In this document: positions 1-5,187 of the stretch, piece after piece | Numbering within the stretch: the first letter of the stretch is position 1 | Layout: every line of letters begins with the position of its first letter | Assembly (NCBI GenBank): GCA_002352055.1 | Contig: DEHS01000069.1 | Location: 28,455-36,805, forward strand | Length of the DNA stretch: 8,351 bases | Reading direction: 5' to 3' | DNA from: Legionellaceae bacterium UBA2794 | GTDB taxonomy: Bacteria; Pseudomonadota; Gammaproteobacteria; Legionellales; Legionellaceae | Position numbers and translations under genes: made by a program | The notes under the pieces: generated by a model | What the model saw: only the letters and a program-made list of their open reading frames with translations | What the model was told of the DNA's origin: nothing | Database searches by the model: none

Positions 1-2505
1 GTGGCCGCAGCATTAAATGCCAAAGAAGGTAAAGTGCAATGGCTTAATTCCGAGAATCAACAGCACATACAGCAAATCAAGGATTTATTAGCCAATAATC
101 CGCATGCCGCCGTCATTACCTGGCCAGAACTCGTCGATGTATTACGACAACAACTTAATCACCCGCTCGTATTTACTGCCGAACAGGTTCTAGGGCTCGA
201 ATATCAAGACATCATTTGGTGGCAACCACTGGAACCAACCCCATTTGCGCAGCTTAATGTGGAACACATGAACACCACTGCCACCGAACTCAAAGCGCAT
301 AAACCCAAAAAAGTAGCGCAAAATACCCCTTGCGAGAGTTTATTTAATACCTTGTATGTCGGTGCAAGCAGGACCACCAATAATCTGATTATCGTGCAAC
401 AGCCCACCCACAAGCTAAAACCCGTGCTCACCATTTTAGAGAATAATACAAATACCAATAATACCAATCAGCAACCTGAACCTCTCGATGCACCACAGAA
501 CGCCTCCGTCGATAATACTCAAATCTGGGAAAGTGAACTGTTTCGCCAGTTAGAGGCAGGCAATCAAAACACAGCACTCGAGATATTTTCTTCCTATCTT
601 AAGAAAGGTGAGCGTACTTTTTTACAGTTCCTTGAGGATAAATACACCCACTATCGGCCGAGCCCAACCCTGACCTTAAATGAATATCTCAAAAAACATG
701 TCCTGAGCGTGCTTCCAAATTCCTCAACGAATAAAGAAACACCACCAGAATTAAAAAAAGAAGTGGTGGCCGATAAAAAAGATTCCCTATCAGCGGAACG
801 CCCAAAAAGAAATCGTAAGTCCAAGCAGGTATATAAAGTACCCGGTTTAACAAGTCAAAAACCCATAAATATAACCAAAGACAATCCGGGTATTACGTTT
901 ACTGCAACTGATTATGAATTAAATTATAAGAATTCCATCAAATATAGAATTTCAATGAGTGAGAAAAAAATTTCCAGTATCGTTTCTCAAATTGAAAAAG
1001 CAAATAATAAAGAGCTTGAACAGTTCATTAAAGGTCTCAATGGGATTCCACTACTTGCGTTTATCCAGTATGTAATCCCTAAACTTAATAAAATACCTAA
1101 TATTAATCAGTTTATTAAATTTTTTGCTAAAGCTTGCGAAGATGGCAGACTAACCAATTCCTTGGAAAATCTATATTACCCCTTATATACATTTTTTTTA
1201 AAAACGGAGTCTCTTTATATACTGTTAAAGCTATGGGAACATACCCCAAGTCTATTGACCACTGTACCTCCTTTATTTTTTAGCAAAAATGATATATTTG
1301 ATCTGCTTTGTGCAGAGAGTTTCAATGAATATGCCAATAAAGAGTTGACAGATCCGCCTTCGATTAAAGCCCTGAATTTAATAATCAGAAAACATCCTGG
1401 CATTATGGATCGCGATTTGGGTTACTCATTATTAGCAAAGCCCTCCAATCAAAAAAGTCCACTTCCTTTGTTGTTTCTTTTAAATACGCTAGAAGGAAAA
1501 AGAGCATTCAACAAATGGTTAAATAAAAGACCAAATTTGGTTAGCGAACTTAATCCGGATTTACTGGTTCATGAACACACATATCGTCAGGAAAGAAAAG
1601 GAAATTGTTTCTCTATACTAGTTTGTGGGCGAGATGATTATTCTCCTCTGATTTTGTCGCAATTACTTTCTTATGACCCTATACTTCAAGCTTTTAATAC
1701 GTGGCTAAACTCAGGAAAAAATGCACTTGTAGAAGTGGTATGTGATGATTTACTAACTATTCAATCGAACCATTTTTTTCTTATAAAACTCATTGAATTC
1801 AAGTGTGATAATGCCAAATTGATTAATCCAGAAATTTTAAAAAAGAATATACCTCATCTCAATCAATCAACTACAGTTTTTGAATTTCTTATTGGAGCCC
1901 AATTAAATTCCCTTTTACATTTATTATTTATCCATAATACAGACTTCGCAAAATCATTAACTCAAGACATGTTATTCGGGGAACGCAAAAATGGAGTAAA
2001 GAATTATTTTAGAATGTTACACTCAGCTAAAGGTCGAGAAATTATAGCATTGTGTAAGCAACTTAACCCTCAGTTATTTGAAGATATAGTACAACATGAA
2101 GCGTTAATGAGCCTAAACAAAGAGGAAATTTCCAAACGATACAACGGAGTAAGTCGTTTAAATCAGGAATGCCTGGAAAATTTTCCTAATTTGATTGCAG
2201 TTTTAAACCATAGGAAAGAACTACTCCCTGAATTGACTATAGACGATTTTTTTGATGAATCGATAGTTGTTGATGCAACAAAAGATGTAAAGCAACAACG
2301 CAAGGAACATATAATTTCATTGCTGGGACAAAATAAAACTCATTATTCTTTTTTTCTTAATCTTTTGAAAAGTCATAATAAAGCCCTTTTTCATGAATTT
2401 TCTTTTGAACCCCAGCCTATGAGCCTGAATTTAAACTTCTTTTCGTCAACTAATAAACCAAAAGAACCTGAGCCTGCTTCAAAATTAAATAATCAACTTA
2501 TATAG
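1..2505 (+). CDS. C-terminal part of a large UvrD/Rep-like helicase fused to an alpha-helical repeat region (5' end outside window)
   Basis: The reading frame is open from the first base, so the initial GTG is probably an internal Val codon; 834 residues are visible. Residues 58-72 (TAEQVLGLEYQDI) resemble helicase motif V and residues 117-132 (LYVGASRTTNNLIIV, with R124) resemble motif VI of superfamily 1 UvrD/Rep helicases. The Walker A/B motifs would lie upstream of the window. Residues 147-160 are Asn/Thr-rich, and residues 267-276 are strongly basic (RPKRNRKSKQ). From about residue 320 to 800 the sequence is predicted by eye to be almost all alpha-helical, with degenerate repeats (for example AFNKWLN at 502-508 and AFNTWLN at 564-570). 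The tail is rich in Lys, Pro and Glu. Codon composition becomes much more AT-rich after about nt 830. Known: this helicase family unwinds DNA with ATP. Inferred: the C-terminal region is an interaction solenoid of unknown partner. A secreted Legionella protein is possible but unproven. The CDS call is firm; function is only partly supported. Confidence 0.85.
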   Translation: MAAALNAKEGKVQWLNSENQQHIQQIKDLLANNPHAAVITWPELVDVLRQQLNHPLVFTAEQVLGLEYQDIIWWQPLEPTPFAQLNVEHMNTTATELKAHKPKKVAQNTPCESLFNTLYVGASRTTNNLIIVQQPTHKLKPVLTILENNTNTNNTNQQPEPLDAPQNASVDNTQIWESELFRQLEAGNQNTALEIFSSYLKKGERTFLQFLEDKYTHYRPSPTLTLNEYLKKHVLSVLPNSSTNKETPPELKKEVVADKKDSLSAERPKRNRKSKQVYKVPGLTSQKPINITKDNPGITFTATDYELNYKNSIKYRISMSEKKISSIVSQIEKANNKELEQFIKGLNGIPLLAFIQYVIPKLNKIPNINQFIKFFAKACEDGRLTNSLENLYYPLYTFFLKTESLYILLKLWEHTPSLLTTVPPLFFSKNDIFDLLCAESFNEYANKELTDPPSIKALNLIIRKHPGIMDRDLGYSLLAKPSNQKSPLPLLFLLNTLEGKRAFNKWLNKRPNLVSELNPDLLVHEHTYRQERKGNCFSILVCGRDDYSPLILSQLLSYDPILQAFNTWLNSGKNALVEVVCDDLLTIQSNHFFLIKLIEFKCDNAKLINPEILKKNIPHLNQSTTVFEFLIGAQLNSLLHLLFIHNTDFAKSLTQDMLFGERKNGVKNYFRMLHSAKGREIIALCKQLNPQLFEDIVQHEALMSLNKEEISKRYNGVSRLNQECLENFPNLIAVLNHRKELLPELTIDDFFDESIVVDATKDVKQQRKEHIISLLGQNKTHYSFFLNLLKSHNKALFHEFSFEPQPMSLNLNFFSSTNKPKEPEPASKLNNQLI

Positions 2506-2528
2506 AAAAGGGGGGCACAACCCTTTTC
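2505..2528 (+). terminator. Short hairpin directly after the helicase-like gene, possible weak terminator
   Basis: GAAAAGGG (2505-2512) and CCCTTTTC (2521-2528) are perfect 8-bp complements around an 8-nt loop. The left arm begins at the last base of the stop codon. No T-tract follows, so intrinsic termination is uncertain. The hairpin could instead protect the 3' end or mark a processing site. Confidence 0.3.
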
Positions 2529-2564
2529 CCTACAATGAGCTAAACTTAAAAGGGATGCAGTGAT

Positions 2565-2592
2565 TTTTGGCGGAAGGAATAATATGCCAAAA
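2565..2592. promoter_or_regulatory. Inverted repeat upstream of the Kbp-like gene
   Basis: TTTTGGC (2565-2571) and GCCAAAA (2586-2592) form a perfect 7-bp inverted repeat with a 14-nt spacer, ending 38 bp before the Kbp-like start codon. The spacer contains TAATAT (2580-2585), which resembles a -10 box, although no good -35 hexamer lies at the right distance. It may be an operator or promoter-associated dyad. This is a pattern observation only; no regulator can be named. Confidence 0.25.
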
Positions 2593-2618
2593 TGCACCTC
2601 GCACACTGTATTATCTTC

Positions 2619-2624
2619 AAGGAG
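2619..2624 (+). promoter_or_regulatory. Ribosome-binding site fixing the Kbp-like start
   Basis: AAGGAG lies six bases before the ATG at 2631. An in-frame upstream ATG at 2592 has no comparable site and would add 13 residues with no counterpart in the family, so 2631 is preferred. Confidence 0.8.
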
Positions 2625-2630
2625 AAAAAA

Positions 2631-3065
2631 ATGGGACTTTTTAACTTCATAAAAAATGCTGGAGATAAAATTTTCGGCAGTAAAGATGCGCACGCTACAA
2701 GCGCAGACTCACTAAAACAACATATTACGGACAAATTACAGGGTAATGATGAATTAAAGGTTTCTTATAACGAAGGAAAGGTAACGGTTAGTGGTGAAAC
2801 CAAGAGTCAAGAGGAAAAAGAGAAGATTCTTTTAGCATTAGGTAATGTTGAAGGCGTAGAAGTAGTTGAGGAATCAATAACTGTTACACAACCTTCCAGT
2901 GAATCACGCTTTTATACGGTACAAAAAGGCGATAACTTATCAAAAATCTCCAAGAAATTTTATAACAAATCCAATGACTATCAAAAAATATTTGAGGCTA
3001 ATCGTCCTTTGCTAAGCCATCCAGATAAAATTTACCCTGGACAGGTTTTACGCATACCAGAATAA
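2631..3065 (+). CDS. kbp: BON-LysM potassium-binding protein, Kbp/YgaU family
   Basis: The 144-residue product begins MGLFNFIKNAGDKIF, very like the start of E. coli Kbp (YgaU), and is of similar length. Residues about 25-87 form a BON domain (VTVSGETKSQEEKEKI, then GNVEGVEVVEE). Residues about 94-142 form a LysM domain (FYTVQKGDNLSKISKKFY, then FEANRPLLSHPDKIYPGQVL). There is no signal peptide or membrane segment, so a cytoplasmic location is expected. In E. coli this protein binds K+ and changes conformation on binding; that role is transferred here by family membership. The gene stands alone, 125 bp after the helicase-like gene and followed by a strong hairpin, so it is probably monocistronic. 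The family assignment is firm; the physiological role in this organism is inferred. Confidence 0.9.
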   Translation: MGLFNFIKNAGDKIFGSKDAHATSADSLKQHITDKLQGNDELKVSYNEGKVTVSGETKSQEEKEKILLALGNVEGVEVVEESITVTQPSSESRFYTVQKGDNLSKISKKFYNKSNDYQKIFEANRPLLSHPDKIYPGQVLRIPE

Positions 3066-3070
3066 TACAT

Positions 3071-3102
3071 AATATCTCTCAGATATGTATTTGAGAGATA
3101 TT
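3071..3102 (+). terminator. Strong hairpin downstream of the Kbp-like gene
   Basis: AATATCTCTC (3071-3080) pairs perfectly with GAGAGATATT (3093-3102), with the pairing extendable by an A-T and a G-T pair inside the loop. It starts five bases after the stop codon. The following sequence is AT-rich but has no long T run, so it may be a weak intrinsic terminator or a 3'-end stabiliser. A degenerate copy of the same sequence lies at about 3310-3341, on the far side of the first repeat element. Confidence 0.5.
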
Positions 3103-3307
3103 TATTTCAATTATTCAATTGCGTTGAACTTACTTTATCCTCACAATATTCTTGGAAACTCACAATTTTCTTATAGGGTCTGGTGACAATCAAGACTCCA
3201 ACATCCCGCGACTTGTTCGCGGGATCCAGTACGCAGGAAATAAACTATGTTCGCTAAATTTATTGCATCTCTGGAGCCCGCGAACAAGCCGCGGGACGTT
3301 GGAAATT
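3101..3307. repeat. Long intergenic repeat, copy 1 (about 207 bp)
   Basis: This segment matches 3501-3687 from TTTATTTCA through the shared stretches CTTTATCCTCACAATA and TCTGGTGACAATCAA, then through the palindromic core to a GTTGGRAATT end. The core is described separately. Relative to copy 2 it has about 20 extra bases, which include a short tandem duplication: CTCACAATATTCTT (3140-3153) is repeated as CTCACAATTTTCTT (3159-3172). The segment has no protein-coding character. Confidence 0.75.
3198..3302. mobile_element. REPIN/MITE-like palindrome pair, copy 1 (well preserved)
   Basis: The 32-nt left arm (3198-3229) and the 32-nt right arm (3271-3302) are inverted repeats matching at 29 of 32 positions, around a 41-nt spacer. 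Each arm is itself a GC-rich hairpin: the left has ATCCCGCGA / TCGCGGGAT around CTTGT (3203-3225), and the right has CCCGCG (3277-3282) / CGCGGG (3290-3295). Paired inverted palindromes of about 100 bp are the architecture of REPINs and some MITEs, which are moved by a transposase encoded elsewhere. No transposase gene is in the window. Non-autonomous mobility is inferred from the architecture and from the second copy. Confidence 0.65.
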
Positions 3308-3369
3308 ATGATGTCTCTCAGAATACATGCTGCGAGATATTAATTCATATATCTATGATATTTTATACA

Positions 3370-3494
3370 GATATCAATACAAAGGAGCATACTGGAAATA
3401 TATAAAAACCGTATCCTAGAAATATATAAAGGAGCATATACTTAGAAATAAATAAACAGCATATCTTAAAAATATATAAAGGAGTACATCCTTA
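3370..3494. repeat. Imperfect tandem repeat, about 5 units of 24-26 bp
   Basis: Units start near 3370, 3395, 3419, 3445 and 3469, with lengths 25, 24, 26, 24 and 26. The consensus is approximately GAAATATATAAAGGAGCATA followed by TNCTTA; units 3 and 5 are the closest to it. Several units contain AAAGGAG, a Shine-Dalgarno-like string, but no start codon and open frame follows in a consistent register. The array lies exactly between the two long repeats. Function is unknown; strand slippage is a sufficient explanation for its origin. Confidence 0.65.
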
Positions 3495-3500
3495 CAACTA

Positions 3501-3687
3501 TTTATTTCATATTTAATTGCGCTCAACTCACTTTATCCTCACAATACTCTTAGGATCTGGTGACAATCAACATTCCGACGTCCCGCGACTTGTTCGCGGG
3601 ATCCAGTTCGGCCCTAGGGAATACATTAAGTTAACTAACATTACTACCTTCCTGGATCCTGTGAATAAATCGCGGATGTTGGGAATT
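3501..3687. repeat. Long intergenic repeat, copy 2 (about 187 bp)
   Basis: This is the second copy of the segment at 3101-3307, starting 400 bp downstream in the same orientation. The upstream flank (CTTTATCCTCACAATACTCTT, 3531-3551 with one substitution relative to copy 1), TCTGGTGACAATCAA and the left palindrome are conserved. The central spacer and right arm are diverged. It lacks the short internal duplication of copy 1, so it may keep the older form of that part. Confidence 0.7.
3575..3682. mobile_element. REPIN/MITE-like palindrome pair, copy 2 (right arm decayed)
   Basis: The left arm (3575-3606) is nearly identical to that of copy 1, including CCCGCGA (3582-3588) and TCGCGGG (3594-3600) around CTTGT. 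The right arm (3652-3682) starts CTGGATCC and ends GATGTTGG, but has lost the CCCGCG half of its hairpin and has a one-base deletion, so it can no longer fold as in copy 1. The 45-nt spacer shows no similarity to that of copy 1. This is consistent with an old, immobile copy. Confidence 0.6.
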
Positions 3688-3699
3688 CGAGGGACTTAA

Positions 3700-3774
3700 A
3701 TGAAACATAAGCATAAAATATTACTTATTCTTCTTATAGTGCTCATTAGCATCGGTTTAATTATTTTAAATTGA
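3700..3774 (+). CDS. Possible 24-residue single-pass membrane peptide
   Basis: A short frame starts at ATG 3700 with GAGGGA (3689-3694) five bases upstream and stops with TGA at 3772-3774. The peptide has a basic, polar start (MKHKHK) followed by about 17 uninterrupted hydrophobic residues (ILLILLIVLISIGLIIL) and ends in Asn. That is the layout of small inner-membrane proteins. The site lies immediately after the second long repeat. No homologue is recognised, and AT-rich DNA can encode Leu/Ile-rich runs by chance, so this is a candidate only. Confidence 0.35.
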   Translation: MKHKHKILLILLIVLISIGLIILN

Positions 3775-4030
3775 GCATGTTGGACTTTAAAAACTTAAGA
3801 AGTGATTTTAAATTTATCATAATTAAGAGATCTCATTAGGTACATGTCTTATGAAAATGACATGCCCTGATTCTCGAATTAATTGCTGGATTATATGTAC
3901 ATTTCAAAAACGTGGGCCCTAATTAAAATGTACCATTAGATTATCTTTATTTTGATTTGGAAAAGTGAAACAATCCATTAAAGAAATATTTTCCCACAAC
4001 CTGCCTCAAATACAGGCGTAACTAGAGGTT
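3775..4030. other. AT-rich intergenic stretch with two small inverted repeats, no gene seen
   Basis: No convincing frame with a start and ribosome-binding site is seen on either strand. Two dyads are visible. CATGTC (3843-3848) pairs with GACATG (3859-3864). GTACATTT (3897-3904) pairs with AAATGTAC (3926-3933) around a 21-nt loop containing GGGCCC. Either could be part of an untranslated RNA or a binding site, but nothing in the sequence decides this. Confidence 0.4.
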
Positions 4031-4034
4031 ATGA

Positions 4035-4063
4035 TTGATTTAATTACCGAATAGGGCTATAAC
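4035..4063 (+). promoter_or_regulatory. Sigma70-type promoter candidate for the leucine dehydrogenase gene
   Basis: TTGATT (4035-4040) and TATAAC (4058-4063) are separated by 17 bp, close to the -35/-10 consensus and spacing. Transcription would start near 4070, inside the adjoining dyad and about 27 bp before the start codon. This is a pattern match only. Confidence 0.5.
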
Positions 4064-4065
4064 TT

Positions 4066-4084
4066 CTTGCAAAATTATTGCAAG
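4066..4084. promoter_or_regulatory. Perfect dyad between promoter and ribosome-binding site of the leucine dehydrogenase gene
   Basis: CTTGCAA (4066-4072) and TTGCAAG (4078-4084) are perfect 7-bp inverted repeats around AATTA. The dyad begins just after the -10 box and ends at the base before GAGGAG. It would cover the predicted transcription start, the classical position for a repressor operator. Alternatively, in RNA it could form a small hairpin beside the ribosome-binding site. No regulator can be named. Confidence 0.45.
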
Positions 4085-4090
4085 AGGAGC
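4085..4090 (+). promoter_or_regulatory. Ribosome-binding site fixing the leucine dehydrogenase start
   Basis: GAGGAG lies seven bases before ATG 4097. This favours 4097 (or the adjacent ATG 4100) over the in-frame TTG at 4067, which has no such site and lies within the dyad. Confidence 0.75.
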
Positions 4091-4096
4091 TGGCAA

Positions 4097-5170
4097 ATGA
4101 TGTCTGTTAATATACTAACAAATGAGAATCAAATGATGGCGGAAGATGATTTCCTTGAATACGCATTAACTCACGGATTTGGTGATCTGCATTTCAAAGT
4201 TGACCCAGAAACGGGAATGAAGGCAATGATCGCGATTCACAGTACTAAATTAGGCCCAGCTTTGGGAGGGTGCCGGTTTATTGAGTATCCTGATACTGCT
4301 GCCGCGCTGAAAGATGCAATGCGCCTGGCAAGAGGTATGAGTTATAAAGCTGCTTCTGTTAATTTACCTCTTGGTGGCGGAAAGTCAGTTATAATGAAAC
4401 CTAAAGGACCTTTTGATCGCACCGCCTACATGCGTCAATTTGGTCGCTTTATCAATGAATTAAATGGTCGATACATCACGGCACTTGATAGCGGCACCCT
4501 GTTAAACGATATGGATATCATAGCGGAACATACCGATTATGTAGCCAGTTTAACCAAGCATAATGGCGACCCCTCGCCTTCTACCGCTAAAGGGGTTTTA
4601 AAGGGTATTCAGGCAGCAGTGGCATTTAAATTAGGAAAAGATTCGTTACAAGGCATCCACGTTGCTATTCAGGGATTGGGTCATGTTGGCTATCTGTTAG
4701 CTCGCCACTTACATGACTTAGGTGCAACCCTGACGGTTGCTGATATTTCACCCGCAGCGGTGGAACGTGCGGTTAATGAATTTGGTGCCAAATCCGTAAG
4801 CACAGAAGAAATTCACAAAGTGCGTTGCGATGTATTTGCTCCTTGCGCACTCGGTGCAATTATTAATGATTTAACCTTACCCCAATTGCAAACCACCATC
4901 ATCGCCGGAGCTGCTAATAATCAGTTGGCTCATACTTATCATGGACAAAAACTACATGACAAAGGCATTTTATTTGCTGCTGATTATGTCATTAATGCAG
5001 GCGGATTGATTTTTGCGGCATCAAAATATTTACATACACCTGAAGAAAAAGTAAATGACCAAATTGATGGTATATACACTTCTTTAATCGAAATATTTAC
5101 TCGCTCGGCTAAAGATAACTTACCGGCAAGCCAGATCGCAGATACTTTAGCTCAAGAAAAATTAGCCTAG
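4097..5170 (+). CDS. ldh: Leucine dehydrogenase-type (Glu/Leu/Phe/Val family) amino acid dehydrogenase
   Basis: This NAD-dependent oxidative deaminase of branched-chain amino acids acts in the cytoplasm, producing the 2-oxo acid, ammonium and NADH. From ATG 4097 the protein has 357 residues, near the usual length of about 360. The N-terminal dimerisation/catalytic domain shows LGPALGGCR (52-60), the substrate-side Lys K84 in MSYKAASVNLPLGGGK, the catalytic Lys K96 of GGGK, and D131 in LDSGT, where the family usually has EDVGT. The Rossmann domain has QGLGHVG (192-198) and the acidic D216 at the end of the next strand, fitting NAD. AGAANNQL and NAGGLI follow, as expected. Phenylalanine or valine dehydrogenase activity is an alternative that motifs alone cannot exclude. 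A promoter and dyad lie directly upstream. The O-methyltransferase gene follows after 17 bp and is probably co-transcribed. Confidence 0.9.
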   Translation: MMSVNILTNENQMMAEDDFLEYALTHGFGDLHFKVDPETGMKAMIAIHSTKLGPALGGCRFIEYPDTAAALKDAMRLARGMSYKAASVNLPLGGGKSVIMKPKGPFDRTAYMRQFGRFINELNGRYITALDSGTLLNDMDIIAEHTDYVASLTKHNGDPSPSTAKGVLKGIQAAVAFKLGKDSLQGIHVAIQGLGHVGYLLARHLHDLGATLTVADISPAAVERAVNEFGAKSVSTEEIHKVRCDVFAPCALGAIINDLTLPQLQTTIIAGAANNQLAHTYHGQKLHDKGILFAADYVINAGGLIFAASKYLHTPEEKVNDQIDGIYTSLIEIFTRSAKDNLPASQIADTLAQEKLA

Positions 5171-5187
5171 TCGGGAGATATTGCTTT

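Noticed and set aside
1..3. GTG at the first base as the true start of the helicase-like protein
   Set aside because: Only the last helicase motifs are present and no upstream ribosome-binding site can be seen, so the frame most likely continues from outside the window.
204..467. Reverse-strand frame of 87 codons
   Set aside because: It lies fully inside the helicase-like gene, has no ribosome-binding site, and its hydrophobic, Cys-rich content is what the antisense of an Asn/Thr-rich coding stretch gives.
1215..1403. Reverse-strand frame of 62 codons
   Set aside because: Antisense shadow within the AT-rich part of the first gene, with no family resemblance.
2592..2630. Upstream ATG extension of the Kbp-like protein
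   Set aside because: AAGGAG precedes the ATG at 2631, and family members begin MGLFNF.
2493..2734. Two overlapping reverse-strand frames near the Kbp-like start
   Set aside because: They run antisense through the Kbp-like gene and its leader, with no plausible start signals or recognisable product.
3152..3343. 63-codon forward frame
   Set aside because: It is a translation of the palindromic repeat (PRLVRGIQ and PRTSRGTL come from the two arms); such frames are spurious by-products of these elements.
3370..3494. CRISPR array
   Set aside because: The 24-26 bp units are directly adjacent with no unique spacers and no cas genes nearby.
3517..3699. 60-codon forward frame
   Set aside because: This is the same kind of artefact from the second repeat copy; it does not align in frame over its length with the first.
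4067..4096. TTG start for the leucine dehydrogenase
   Set aside because: It lies within the dyad with no ribosome-binding site, whereas ATG 4097 has GAGGAG at the right distance.
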